A stretch of DNA of 64,000 bases, from the NCBI RefSeq assembly GCF_900109265.1, contig NZ_FNZM01000011.1:186001-250000 (forward strand). Reading direction: 5' to 3'. This document shows, piece by piece, positions 50,149 through 59,761 of this stretch (its first letter is position 1; the number at the start of each line of letters is the position of its first letter). The notes beneath the pieces were generated by a model. That model ran no database searches, had not been told where the DNA came from, and saw nothing but the letters and a program-made list of their open reading frames with translations. Source of the stretch: Paraburkholderia tropica (GTDB lineage Bacteria; Pseudomonadota; Gammaproteobacteria; Burkholderiales; Burkholderiaceae). A program made the position numbers and the translations under genes.

Positions 50149-53100
50149 ATGTCAGATCCCCGCTTCGTCCATCTTCGCGTCCACTCCGAATTCTCGATTG
50201 CCGACGGCATCGTGCGCCTCGACGACCTCGTCAAGGCGGCGGCCAAAGACGGTCAGGGCGCGCTCGCGCTCACCGACCTCAGCAACGCATTCGGCCTCGT
50301 CCGTTTCTACCAGGAAGCCCGCGGCAAAGGGGTCAAACCCATTGCCGGCTGCGACGTCTGGATCATGAATCCCGACGACCGCGACAAACCTTCGCGCCTG
50401 CTGCTGCTCGTGAAGGACAAGCGCGGCTACCTGAATCTCTGCGAGCTGCTCTCCAAGGCGTGGCTCACGAACCAGTATCGCGGCCGCGCGGAAGTCGACG
50501 TCGCATGGCTCGAAGCGGGTCTCGGCGAAGGGCTGCTGGCCATTTCGGGCGCGCAGCAGGGCGACGTGGGCCTCGCGCTCGCGGCGGGCAACGTCGAAAG
50601 CGCGAAGCGTCATGCGCAGCGCTGGGCGAAGCTGTTCCCGAACGCGTATTACATCGAGCTGCAACGTTGCGGCCAGCCGGGCGGCGAACAGTACGTCGAG
50701 CAGGCGGTGGGCATCGCGGCCGAACTGCAACTGCCGGTGGTCGCCACGCACCCCATGCAGTTCATGACCGACGAGGAATTCACCGCGCACGAAGCGCGCG
50801 TGTGTATTTCCGAAGGCGACATGCTCGCGAATCCGCGCCGCCAGAAGCGCTTTACGACCGATCAGCGTTTTCGCACCCAGGACGAAATGGTCGCGCTGTT
50901 CGCGGACATTCCCTCGGCCATCGCGAACACCATCGAGATCGCCAAGCGCTGCAATCTGACGCTCGAACTCGGCAAGCCCAAGCTGCCGCTGTTCCCCACG
51001 CCGGACGGCCTGTCGCTCGACGACTACCTCGTGCAGCTTTCTAAGGAAGGTCTGGAAACGCGCCTCGTGCAGCTGTATCCGGACGAAGCCGAACGCGAGA
51101 AAGAGCGCGCGCATTACTACGAGCGTCTGGATTTCGAGTGCGGGACCATCATCAAGATGGGCTTCCCGGGCTACTTCCTGATTGTGGCGGACTTCATCAA
51201 CTGGGCGAAGAACAACGGCGTGCCGGTCGGTCCGGGCCGGGGCTCGGGCGCGGGCTCGCTGGTCGCCTACGCGCTCGGCATTACCGACCTCGACCCGCTG
51301 CGCTACAACCTGCTGTTCGAGCGTTTCCTGAATCCGGAACGCGTCTCGATGCCCGACTTCGACATCGACTTCTGCCAGCACGGGCGCGACCGCGTCATTC
51401 AGTACGTGAAGGACAAGTACGGCGCGGACGCGGTGTCGCAGATCGCCACGTTCGGCACGATGGCGGCAAAGGCGGCGGTGCGCGACATCGGCCGCGTGCT
51501 CGACCTCGGCTACAACTTCACCGACGGCGTGGCCAAGCTCATCCCGTTCAAGCCGGGCAAGCACGTCACCATCGCCGACGCGATGAAGGAAGAGCCGCAG
51601 CTCCAGGAGCGCTACGACAACGAAGACGAAGTCCATCAGCTGCTCGACCTCGCGCAGCTCGTGGAAGGGCTCACGCGTAACGTGGGCATGCACGCGGGCG
51701 GCGTGCTGATCGCGCCCGGCAAGCTCACCGACTTCTGCCCGCTCTACACCCAGGGCGACGAAAGCGGCGTCGTGAGCCAGTACGACAAGGACGACGTGGA
51801 AGCCGTCGGCCTCGTCAAGTTCGACTTTCTGGGTCTGACCACGCTCACGATTCTCGACTGGGCCGAGCGCTACATCCGCATGCTCGATCCGTCGAAGAAA
51901 GACTGGTCGCTCGCCCAGGTGCCGCTCGACGACGCGCCGTCGTTCCAGATCCTCAAGAAAGCGAATACGGTCGCCGTGTTCCAGCTGGAAAGCCGCGGCA
52001 TGCAGGGCATGCTCAAAGACGCGCAGCCCGACCGCTTCGAGGACATCATCGCGCTCGTGGCCTTGTACCGTCCGGGCCCGATGGACCTGATCCCGAGCTT
52101 CTGCGCGCGTAAGCACGGCCGCGAAGTGGTGGAGTATCCGGACCCGCGCGTCGAACCTGTTCTGAAAGAGACCTACGGCATCATGGTCTATCAGGAGCAG
52201 GTGATGCAGATGGCGCAGATCATCGGCGGCTACTCGCTCGGCGGCGCCGACTTGCTGCGCCGCGCGATGGGTAAGAAGAAGCCCGAGGAAATGGCCAAGC
52301 ACCGCGAGATCTTCGCGGAAGGCGCGGCGAAGAACGGCCTCACGCGCGAGAAGGCGGACGAAACCTTCGACTTGATGGAGAAGTTCGCGGGCTACGGCTT
52401 CAACAAGTCGCACGCGGCCGCTTACGCGCTGCTCGCGTATCACACGGCTTGGCTGAAGGCGCACCATCCGGCGGAATTCATGGCGGCCAATATGTCGCTC
52501 GCCATGGACGACACCGACAAGGTCAAGATCCTCTTCGAGGACTGCCTGACGAACAAGATGGTCGTGCTGCCGCCGGACGTGAACGCGTCGGCGTATCGCT
52601 TCGAGCCGGTCGCCGACGCGCACGTGGCCGAAGGCAAACGCTCGCGCACGATCCGCTACGGTCTGGGCGCGATCAAGGGCAGCGGCCAGAACGCCATCGA
52701 AGAAATTCTGCGCGCGCGCGAGGAAGGCGGTCCGTTCAAGGATCTGTTCGACTTCTGCGAGCGCATCGACCGCCGTCTCGTGAACCGCCGCACGATCGAA
52801 GCCATGATTCGCGCGGGCGCGTTCGACACGATTCATGCGAACCGTGCGCAGTTGCTCGCGTCGGTGCCCATGGCGATGGAGGCCGCCGAGCAGGCGAGCG
52901 CCAACGCCATGCAGGCCGGTCTGTTCGACATGGGCGACGCGCCGCTGGCCGCGCACGAACTCGTCGACGAACCGGCTTGGGGCGAAAAGCGCAAGCTCCA
53001 GGAAGAGAAGGGCGCGCTCGGCTTCTATCTGTCGGGCCACCTGTTCGACGCCTACAAGGACGAAGTGCGCCGCTTCGTGCGCCAGAAGATCGGCGAACTC

Positions 53101-53721
53101 AAGGAAGGCCGCGACAAGCTGGTGGCGGGCGTGATCGCCTCGCTGCGTACGCAGATGACCCAGCGCGGCAAGATGCTGATCGCGCTGCTCGACGACGGCA
53201 CCGGCCAGTGCGAAGTGACGGTGTTCAACGAGCAGTTCGAGGCGCACAAGGCGCTGTTCAAGGAAGACGAACTGCTGGTCGTGCAGGGCGGCGCGCGTAA
53301 CGACGCGTTCACGGGCGGCATCCGCTTTACCGTGGATACCGTGATGGATCTGGAGCGCGCGCGCAGCCGCTACGCCCAGGCCGTGAAGGTGCAGATGAAC
53401 GGCAACGCGAATGCGGGCGCGCTGCGCGCGGTGCTCGAAGCGCATCGCGCGAAACCCGACGACTCGCTGCCCGCGCCGGTCGAGCAGGCGCGCGGCCGTG
53501 GCGGGCGCGATGGTGGCGGTGGTGGATATGGCGGCGGCCGCGATCGCGACCGTGCGCAGGCCGTGATTCCGAACGGGCTCGCGGTGCAGATCGTCTATCG
53601 CAACGAACGCGCGGAAGGGGAAGTGCGGCTTGGCGACGCCTGGCGCGTGAAGCCCACCGACGACCTGCTCGTCGCCTTGCGCGGCGAATTCGCGGACAGC
53701 TCGGTCGAAATCGTCTACTGA
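50149..53721 (+). CDS. dnaE: DNA polymerase III subunit alpha
   Basis: 1190-residue replicative polymerase. PHP domain begins FVHLRVHSEFSIADGIVRLD; polymerase active-site aspartates are in MPDFDIDFCQHGRDRVI (about Asp401 and Asp403) and LVKFDFLGLTTLT (about Asp559), matching E. coli positions. GPGRGSGAGSLVAYALGI and KSHAAAYALLAYHTAW are also diagnostic. An OB domain follows near residue 1000. In the C-terminal domain a Gly/Arg insert (RGRGGRDGGGGGYGGGRDRD, about residues 1117-1136) interrupts otherwise conserved sequence. Start at 50149 (MSDPRFVHL) rather than the upstream frame extension. Replicates both strands as part of the holoenzyme. Confidence 0.97.
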   Translation: MSDPRFVHLRVHSEFSIADGIVRLDDLVKAAAKDGQGALALTDLSNAFGLVRFYQEARGKGVKPIAGCDVWIMNPDDRDKPSRLLLLVKDKRGYLNLCELLSKAWLTNQYRGRAEVDVAWLEAGLGEGLLAISGAQQGDVGLALAAGNVESAKRHAQRWAKLFPNAYYIELQRCGQPGGEQYVEQAVGIAAELQLPVVATHPMQFMTDEEFTAHEARVCISEGDMLANPRRQKRFTTDQRFRTQDEMVALFADIPSAIANTIEIAKRCNLTLELGKPKLPLFPTPDGLSLDDYLVQLSKEGLETRLVQLYPDEAEREKERAHYYERLDFECGTIIKMGFPGYFLIVADFINWAKNNGVPVGPGRGSGAGSLVAYALGITDLDPLRYNLLFERFLNPERVSMPDFDIDFCQHGRDRVIQYVKDKYGADAVSQIATFGTMAAKAAVRDIGRVLDLGYNFTDGVAKLIPFKPGKHVTIADAMKEEPQLQERYDNEDEVHQLLDLAQLVEGLTRNVGMHAGGVLIAPGKLTDFCPLYTQGDESGVVSQYDKDDVEAVGLVKFDFLGLTTLTILDWAERYIRMLDPSKKDWSLAQVPLDDAPSFQILKKANTVAVFQLESRGMQGMLKDAQPDRFEDIIALVALYRPGPMDLIPSFCARKHGREVVEYPDPRVEPVLKETYGIMVYQEQVMQMAQIIGGYSLGGADLLRRAMGKKKPEEMAKHREIFAEGAAKNGLTREKADETFDLMEKFAGYGFNKSHAAAYALLAYHTAWLKAHHPAEFMAANMSLAMDDTDKVKILFEDCLTNKMVVLPPDVNASAYRFEPVADAHVAEGKRSRTIRYGLGAIKGSGQNAIEEILRAREEGGPFKDLFDFCERIDRRLVNRRTIEAMIRAGAFDTIHANRAQLLASVPMAMEAAEQASANAMQAGLFDMGDAPLAAHELVDEPAWGEKRKLQEEKGALGFYLSGHLFDAYKDEVRRFVRQKIGELKEGRDKLVAGVIASLRTQMTQRGKMLIALLDDGTGQCEVTVFNEQFEAHKALFKEDELLVVQGGARNDAFTGGIRFTVDTVMDLERARSRYAQAVKVQMNGNANAGALRAVLEAHRAKPDDSLPAPVEQARGRGGRDGGGGGYGGGRDRDRAQAVIPNGLAVQIVYRNERAEGEVRLGDAWRVKPTDDLLVALRGEFADSSVEIVY

Positions 53722-53811
53722 CGATTCAGGCGGATGTGGGATGCGGCGCGCGATGTTTCATCGGCGCCGCGCCGTGCATTTCAGGTGTATCGCGCTGAAT
53801 CGCGGGTATTG

Positions 53812-53850
53812 GTCGCAAGCGCCGGTTGCAAGCCCCAGTTGCAAACCTCA
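53812..53850. repeat. 3 x 13-bp degenerate tandem repeat ending in GT2 stop codon
   Basis: Units GTCGCAAGCGCCG, GTTGCAAGCCCCA and GTTGCAAACCTCA, aligned on GCAA every 13 bp. The last three bases (53848-53850) are the stop codon of the minus-strand glycosyltransferase. Confidence 0.75.
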
Positions 53851-54675
53851 GCGCTTTTTCGCCACCTTGCCGTCGCGCGTGAGCAGCGCGAGTTTCGCGT
53901 AGCGGTAGTACGTCGTTTCGGCGTTATTGATCGCCAGCATCAGGCCTTCGGCACCGTCCAGAAAGCCCGCGCGTATCACCCACGTGCGGAAGAATGCCCA
54001 GAAACCCTTGCCCAGCGCCTTCGCGAGCGACGAGCGCTTGCCGTTCTCGGCCATCGTCAGCGCGCCCTCCGACGAATAGACGTTGGTCTTGTCGAGCGCT
54101 TCGTGCAGATCGGGCATCGAAATATGGATGAACGGGCCGTCGAAACGTCCGGTCGTGCCGTCGATTTCCAGATGCGTGTGCGTGCGCACATCGGTGAAGC
54201 GCGCGCTGCCGCGGCGGAACAGGCGCACGATGCGGTCGGGCCACCAGCCCGAATGCTTCATGAACCGGCCGCAGAAGCTCGAACGGCGCGGCGTGCTGAA
54301 GGCCGCATGCGGGCTGCCTTGCGCGAGCAGTGTTTCGATTTCGGCGCGCAGCTCGGGGCTCAGGCGTTCGTCGGCGTCGAGGCAGATCACCCAGTCGCCG
54401 CGTGCTTCGGCGAGCGCACGGTTTTTTTGCGGACCGTCGCCGGGCCAGTCGGTTTCGAACACACGCGCGCCCAGTGCGCGGCAGATGTCGGGCGTGCCGT
54501 CCGTGCTGCCGGAATCGAACACGATGGTTTCCAGGGCGAGTCCGCGCACGGATTCGAGGCAGTCGCGAATGTCGTGCGCCTCGTTCATCGCGACCACGAT
54601 CACGGAGAGCGTGGCGCGCGGCGTGCGGCTGCTGGCCTCGCGGCCCGCGCGGTTCGGGGAAAGTCCTTCGGACAT
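53848..54675 (-). CDS. Glycosyltransferase family 2, WaaE/KdtX-like
   Basis: 275-residue GT-A glycosyltransferase: SVIVVAMNEAHDIRDCLESV at the nucleotide-sugar site, FDSGSTDGTPDI, and the DxD-type motif in CLDADERLSPEL (about Asp100-Asp102). The later part (FMKHSGWWPDRIVRLFRRG, and THTHLEIDG) is characteristic of WaaE-type LPS core glucosyltransferases. Cytoplasmic face of the inner membrane. Next to it, divergent, is msbA, followed by an O-antigen ligase and a GT4, so LPS core assembly is the likely pathway. Start at 54675. Acceptor sugar not determinable. Confidence 0.9.
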   Translation of the reverse strand: MSEGLSPNRAGREASSRTPRATLSVIVVAMNEAHDIRDCLESVRGLALETIVFDSGSTDGTPDICRALGARVFETDWPGDGPQKNRALAEARGDWVICLDADERLSPELRAEIETLLAQGSPHAAFSTPRRSSFCGRFMKHSGWWPDRIVRLFRRGSARFTDVRTHTHLEIDGTTGRFDGPFIHISMPDLHEALDKTNVYSSEGALTMAENGKRSSLAKALGKGFWAFFRTWVIRAGFLDGAEGLMLAINNAETTYYRYAKLALLTRDGKVAKKR

Positions 54676-54965
54676 GAAGATGACGCCTGTGCTGGAAATG
54701 TGTCGAATGCGGCGCGCCTGCCGGTGGCGGCCCGGCGCGCAGAGGTGCGTATTCTAGTCCATGTCCCGCCGACGGCCAGGGGGCGGGCGGCCGGCACGTC
54801 CTGTGCGCGCCCTGCGGACGCCGCGCCACACTGGCCCGACTCGCGAGGCGAGCCGCCGCGCCTAGCGTATACAATGCGGTACCTTGCTGTCGCGACCGGG
54901 CAAAAGCCCCGCGCGCGGCGCGAGACGAGACCATATTTTCAGCATCCGCCTTTCCAGAGGATTCC

Positions 54966-56759
54966 TTGAGCGAGAAGCCAAAACAATCCACCCTCAGCAA
55001 GCCGATCGGTAACGGTGCGGCTTCGAATCCGGCATCGGTTGGCCGCCGGTTGTGGCCCTATCTTAAGCCGCTCATCTGGGTCTCGATCGCCGCCATCCTC
55101 ACGCTGGCGCTGGTGGCCGCGACCGAGGCCGGCATTCCGGCGCTGCTCAAGCCGCTGCTCGACCACGGCTTCGGCACCAAGGGCAGCCCGAGCGCGATGT
55201 GGATCGTGCCGGTCGCCATCATCGGGCTCGCGCTGGTGCGCGGTCTGGCGCAATACGCGTCGGGCTATCTGCTGCAGTACGTGTCGAACCGCATCCTGCT
55301 GGAACTGCGTCTGAAGATGTTCGAGCGGATGATTCACGCGAGCGTCGGCTTCTTCCAGCGCGAGACGGCCAGCACGGTCATCAACGCGATCGTGTTCGAG
55401 GTCAACCAGATCCTGAGCGTGCTGATGGGCGTGCTCGTCACGTCCGTGCGCGACTCGCTCACGGTGTTCTTCCTGCTCGGCTATCTGTTCATTCTCAACT
55501 GGCGCCTGACGCTGATCGTGGCGGTGCTGCTGCCCGCCATCGGCTGGCTGGTCAGCAAGATCAACCGCCGCCTGCGCCGCCTGAACCGCGAGCATCAGTT
55601 GCTGACCAACGAACTGTCCTACATCGTCGAAGAGACGGTGGGCGGGTACAAGGTCGTCAAGGTGCACAACGGCGAGCAGTACGAAATGAGCCGTTTCGGC
55701 GAGATGAGCCGCCGTCTGCGCGGCTACCAGATGCGCATGACGGTGTCGGGCGGTCTGGCTCAGCCGCTCACGCAGTTCCTCGCGTCGATCGCGCTCGCCA
55801 TCGTGGTGACCATCGCCGTGGTGCAGGCGTCGCACGACCAGACCACGGTCGGCGGCTTCGTCGCGTTCGTCACGTCGATGCTGCTCGTGATCTCGCCGCT
55901 CAAGCATCTGATCGACGTGAACCAGCCGCTGCAGCGCGGCATGACGGCGGCCGAGCTGATCTTCGGTCTGATCGACGAGCCGGCGGAACCGGAAGGCGGC
56001 GGCAAGCCGCTCGAACGCGCGCGCGGCGAGATCGAGTTCCGCGATGTGTCGTTTGCGTATGGGCCGGAAGGGCGTCCGATTCTCGAAAGCGTGCATTTCA
56101 GCGCCGCGCCGGGCGAGATGATCGCGCTGGCGGGGCCGTCGGGCAGTGGCAAGACCACGCTCGTGAACCTGCTGCCGCGCTTCTTCGATCCGAGCGGCGG
56201 CCAGATTCTGGTCGACGGCGTGCCGCTGCCGGAGTACGACATTCACGCGCTGCGCAGCCAGATCGCGATGGTGAGCCAGGACGTCACGCTGTTCAACGAC
56301 ACGGTCGCCAACAACGTCGCGTATGGCCAGACGGCCGACCCGGAGCGCGTCGAGCACGCGCTGCGCGCCGCCAATCTGTGGGACACGATTGCCGCGCTAC
56401 CCGAAGGCGCGGCCACGCTCGTGGGCGACAACGGCATGAAGCTCTCGGGCGGCCAACGTCAGCGTCTCGCGATCGCACGCGCGATCTACAAGGACGCGCC
56501 GATCCTGATTCTCGACGAAGCCACCTCGGCGCTCGATTCGGAATCGGAACGCCACGTGCAGGCGGCGCTCGAAACGCTGATGAAGGGCCGCACGACGCTC
56601 GTGATCGCCCACCGTCTGTCGACCATCGAGCGCGCGGACCGCATCCTCGTGATGGAAGCGGGCCGTATCGTCGAGCGCGGTTCGCATCAGCAATTGCTGG
56701 AGCAGCGCGGTTTGTACGCGCATCTGCACAAGATCCAGTTCCAGCAGCACGCCGCGTAA
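54966..56759 (+). CDS. msbA: Lipid A export ABC transporter MsbA
   Basis: 597-residue half-transporter (six helices, then ABC domain) that flips lipid A-core across the inner membrane. The ABC domain has Walker A GPSGSGKTT, signature LSGGQRQRLAIARA, Walker B ILILDEATSALD and the H-loop VIAHRLSTIE. The start is a TTG at 54966 (LSEKPKQSTL read as Met) with a strong CAGAGGA site 6 nt upstream; no ATG fits. A -10 box TACAAT (54870-54875) lies about 90 nt upstream. Neighbours are LPS genes. The stop is followed directly by a 10-bp repeat and a strong terminator. Confidence 0.96.
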   Translation: MSEKPKQSTLSKPIGNGAASNPASVGRRLWPYLKPLIWVSIAAILTLALVAATEAGIPALLKPLLDHGFGTKGSPSAMWIVPVAIIGLALVRGLAQYASGYLLQYVSNRILLELRLKMFERMIHASVGFFQRETASTVINAIVFEVNQILSVLMGVLVTSVRDSLTVFFLLGYLFILNWRLTLIVAVLLPAIGWLVSKINRRLRRLNREHQLLTNELSYIVEETVGGYKVVKVHNGEQYEMSRFGEMSRRLRGYQMRMTVSGGLAQPLTQFLASIALAIVVTIAVVQASHDQTTVGGFVAFVTSMLLVISPLKHLIDVNQPLQRGMTAAELIFGLIDEPAEPEGGGKPLERARGEIEFRDVSFAYGPEGRPILESVHFSAAPGEMIALAGPSGSGKTTLVNLLPRFFDPSGGQILVDGVPLPEYDIHALRSQIAMVSQDVTLFNDTVANNVAYGQTADPERVEHALRAANLWDTIAALPEGAATLVGDNGMKLSGGQRQRLAIARAIYKDAPILILDEATSALDSESERHVQAALETLMKGRTTLVIAHRLSTIERADRILVMEAGRIVERGSHQQLLEQRGLYAHLHKIQFQQHAA

Positions 56760-56760
56760 C

Positions 56761-56787
56761 GTCGCGTATCGTCGCGTATCGTCGCGG
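56761..56787. repeat. 2.7 x 10-bp tandem repeat immediately after msbA stop
   Basis: GTCGCGTATC twice plus GTCGCGG, starting one base past the TAA. Confidence 0.8.
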
Positions 56788-56846
56788 ACTATGCCTGAAG
56801 CCACGCGGGCGTCGCGTGCCTTTGGCGCACACTGCCCCGACAACGC

Positions 56847-56875
56847 AAAACGGGCCGCGCAATGCGGCCCGTTTT
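56847..56875. terminator. Bidirectional terminator, msbA versus O-antigen ligase
   Basis: AAAACGGGCCGC, GCAAT loop, GCGGCCCGTTTT: perfect 12-bp stem between convergent genes. Confidence 0.93.
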
Positions 56876-56981
56876 CATTTCTTGAGCGATATCCGAAGGG
56901 AAAGGCTTTTCCGTTGTGCACGCAACGGAGCGAAGGCGTGCGCGCGAGTCGCGCACGGCCGCCCGGCGCTTGTTCAGCGCA

Positions 56982-58256
56982 TCAGACGCGCGGCGCGTCT
57001 GCGGCGAGTTCGCGCCGGCGCGACACGATGATCGCGAGGAAAGTGGCGGTGAGCAGCGAGACCAGCACGGTCACCTGAATGGGCACCAGCACGTCGATCG
57101 TCAGTCCGAACAGGATCGTGCTGAACGAAATCGCGAGCCCGCCGCAGGCCGCCGTGCGGATCACGGCGTCGTCCGAGCGGCGCGCGCGCCAGAAGTGCAC
57201 CGAGGTGCCGACATAGAACAGCAGCAGCGTCGCCACGCCCATCGCGCCCATTTCCGCGATGGCCGAGAAGAAGTCGCTGTGCGCGCGTTCGTTGACGATC
57301 TGCGTGCTCGCCTCGCCATGCTGCGCGAGGTCGCCGAGCGCGCGTTCCAGATGCCCCTTGCCCACGCCATAGAACGGATGGCGTTCGAACAGCGTGATCG
57401 ACGCGCTCCACAACTGCAGGCGCAGGCCGACCGAGGTGTCCTTGTCGCCGCGCTGCATCAGGGTGACGTCCGATCCGGCTGCGGCCACGCGCTCGCGGAT
57501 GTTGCCCGTCGACAGCAGCACGCCCGCGGCGGCGGCCAGCAGCACGACGCTGATAAGCACGCGCTTCCAGTGCGAGAACCAGCCGTATTGCAAGCCGAGC
57601 AGCAGCACGAAGACGGGAATCGCGATCCAGCCGCCGCGCGTGCCCGAGAAGTAGGAGGCGAAGCCGCCCGCGACGAGCGCCGCGAGTTTCACGACCAGGG
57701 CGAGCGGACGCGCCTTCGTGTCCCAGCCGAATGTGAACACGGCGAGGAAGGCGAGCAGCAGGGCGGTATCGCCGAACGGAATGGCGTTCGTGTACGAGTT
57801 CGTGAGACGGTCCGCGACGTTCCAGCCACCCGCGGGACGGTCGACGACGATCCATGCGCTGGCGGCGAGCGCGCCGAGCGCGCAGCCCCAGCCGACCACC
57901 GTCAGATAGCGCGAAGGCAGGCGGCACAGCAGCAAAAAGAGCGGCAGCGCGAGCGCGAAGCGCGAGAGCGGGTCGAACTGGTGCGGCGCCCAGTAGCCGA
58001 ACAGGGCTTGCTGCACGATGACGACGCAAAGCGGCACGATCATCGCGGCGGTGTACCAGCCGTATTCACGCCACGGGGCGAAGTAGCTGCGGTCGTGCCG
58101 CCAGGCCCAGGCGCTGTAGAGCGAAAAGGCGAGCAGCAGGAAGAAGCCGTAACCCGTTCCGCCGCGCCAGACCAGATTGACGGCCGGTGCGAGCACGAGA
58201 AGCAGGGAAGCGATTGGAGCCAGGCGGCGTGGGTATGTCGTCGTATCTTGATTCAT
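56982..58256 (-). CDS. O-antigen ligase (WaaL) family protein
   Basis: 424-residue polytopic membrane protein with about 11-12 helices. The long periplasmic loop near residues 245-330 has RLQLWSASITLFERHPFYGV, then GKGHL, and NERAHSDFFSAIAEMGAMGV with the conserved His of the Wzy_C/WaaL family; the earlier SYFSGTRGGW contains the conserved Arg. It ligates O-antigen from undecaprenyl-PP to lipid A-core in the periplasm. Context (msbA, WaaE-like GT2, GT4) supports the LPS role. It is divergent from the GT4 gene. Confidence 0.9.
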   Translation of the reverse strand: MNQDTTTYPRRLAPIASLLLVLAPAVNLVWRGGTGYGFFLLLAFSLYSAWAWRHDRSYFAPWREYGWYTAAMIVPLCVVIVQQALFGYWAPHQFDPLSRFALALPLFLLLCRLPSRYLTVVGWGCALGALAASAWIVVDRPAGGWNVADRLTNSYTNAIPFGDTALLLAFLAVFTFGWDTKARPLALVVKLAALVAGGFASYFSGTRGGWIAIPVFVLLLGLQYGWFSHWKRVLISVVLLAAAAGVLLSTGNIRERVAAAGSDVTLMQRGDKDTSVGLRLQLWSASITLFERHPFYGVGKGHLERALGDLAQHGEASTQIVNERAHSDFFSAIAEMGAMGVATLLLFYVGTSVHFWRARRSDDAVIRTAACGGLAISFSTILFGLTIDVLVPIQVTVLVSLLTATFLAIIVSRRRELAADAPRV

Positions 58257-58447
58257 GGCGGCCGGCGCAAATCGGTCGGGCAGTCGATTGTTATGTCGCT
58301 ATGGCCGCGCCCGAGTGACCTCGCGCCCGGCACGCCCAAGGATGGACACGTGATGCCCAAAAAGCCGGTCGATTATACCGGAGGCACTTTTGGCTACGCA
58401 GTTCGGGGCAAGTCCCTGCATTCCGGTAGGGCGCGAAGCGCCCGCTA

Positions 58448-58453
58448 TATAAT
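58448..58453 (+). promoter_or_regulatory. -10 box TATAAT upstream of GT4
   Basis: Consensus TATAAT, 41 bp before the GT4 start codon. I could not see a good -35 at 16-18 bp. Confidence 0.45.
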
Positions 58454-58494
58454 CGTCGGCACCAGATTGCACAAAAAATCACGTCGGACGGGTC

Positions 58495-59556
58495 ATGAAG
58501 GTCGGAATTTCCAGCAACGCGCTCAAGCACAGTGGCGGTCTCGAACGCTATGCGATGGATCTCGTGCGCGGTCTCGCCGCGCGCGGCATGCGGCCCGCGT
58601 TCTTCGCGCGCAAGTTCGATGTCTCGGTGCCTGAATGCGCGCTCGTCGAGCGGCATCGCATCAACGTGTCCTTGTTGCCGGGCAAGCTGCGCGACGCCTG
58701 GTTCTCCTGGCGGCTCGCCGCGCTGCGCCGTCGCGCGCGCGTGGACGTGCTGATCGGCTGCAACCGGGTCGATTCGTCGGAAATCGCCATTTGCGGCGGC
58801 ACGCATCGCGGTTTTCTGCGTGCGACCGGGCGGCCGCTGCGCGCCTCCGATCGGCGTCAGATCGCGCTGGAGAGCCGTCAATATGCGCAATCGCGAGTCG
58901 TCGTCGCGCACTCGGAACTGATGCGCGACGAACTGCGCGAACTCTACGGCGTCGACGACAGCAAGATCCGCGTGCTTTGCCCGCCGGTCGACGGCGAGCG
59001 GTTTTCGCCGGTGGACGCCGCCACGCGCGCCGCGCTGCGCAAGCAATACGGTTTCGCGGACAACGAAACGGTCCTGCTGTTTCCGTCGAGCAGCCACACG
59101 CGCAAGGGTCTGCCGCTGATCCAGTCGGTGGTCGAGGCGCTCGATCTGCCGGTCGTGGTGGCGGTGGCGGGGCGGCCGCCGGAGCGCACGAGCACGCGCG
59201 TGCGCTACATCGGCTACGTGAAGGATCTCGAAAACGCCTATCGCGCCGCCGACTATTCGATCCTCGCCTCGACCTACGAGCCGTTCGGGCTCGTCGGCAT
59301 CGAGTCGGTGATGTGCGGCACGCCGGTGATCTTCTCGACGAACATCGGTTGCGCCGACGCCATCGCCGGGTCCGCCAAACAGCTTTTCGCGCCCGGCGAC
59401 GCCGCCGGACTGCGCCGCATCATCGAGTCGGCCGTGGCCGCGCGCGCGCCGCGACTCGATGCGACCCCGCGCGACGCCATCCTCTACGACGCCAGCGTGC
59501 CCGCGCACGTGGACGCGCTTCTCGCCCTCGCAACGGACATCGTTTCCACACGATAG
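58495..59556 (+). CDS. Glycosyltransferase family 4
   Basis: 353-residue GT-B glycosyltransferase. N-terminal domain begins MKVGISSNALKHSGGLERYA (acceptor-loop Gly-Gly). The C-terminal donor-binding domain has LLFPSSSHTRKGLPLIQSVV and the E-x7-E motif in STYEPFGLVGIESVMCGTPV. Pattern is WaaG/RfaG-like, consistent with addition of a hexose to the LPS inner core, but the sugar is uncertain. A neighbouring O-antigen ligase and msbA support LPS core synthesis. Cytoplasmic, membrane-associated. Start at 58495. Confidence 0.9.
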   Translation: MKVGISSNALKHSGGLERYAMDLVRGLAARGMRPAFFARKFDVSVPECALVERHRINVSLLPGKLRDAWFSWRLAALRRRARVDVLIGCNRVDSSEIAICGGTHRGFLRATGRPLRASDRRQIALESRQYAQSRVVVAHSELMRDELRELYGVDDSKIRVLCPPVDGERFSPVDAATRAALRKQYGFADNETVLLFPSSSHTRKGLPLIQSVVEALDLPVVVAVAGRPPERTSTRVRYIGYVKDLENAYRAADYSILASTYEPFGLVGIESVMCGTPVIFSTNIGCADAIAGSAKQLFAPGDAAGLRRIIESAVAARAPRLDATPRDAILYDASVPAHVDALLALATDIVSTR

Positions 59557-59666
59557 CGGCGTGTCCGGGTGCGGCGCGACTGCGTGTCGCGTCGCGCAAC
59601 CGCCCGTGTGACGGGGCTTTCCGCGATATTTCCTGAATCTGGAACGGTCTTCTGAGAGGGACGGGG

Positions 59667-59695
59667 TTAACCCTGGTCTTCTACAGGACTAGGAT
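59667..59695 (+). promoter_or_regulatory. Probable promoter of DUF4148 gene
   Basis: TTAACC (59667-59672), 17-nt spacer, TAGGAT (59690-59695). Transcription start near 59702 and a 60-nt leader with a GGAGGT ribosome site. Confidence 0.55.
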
Positions 59696-59761
59696 GTGTA
59701 CATCGGTCGCATGCACATACCGTCGCACGTCGGCCGTCTAGTCCAAACTGGAGGTCGTATC

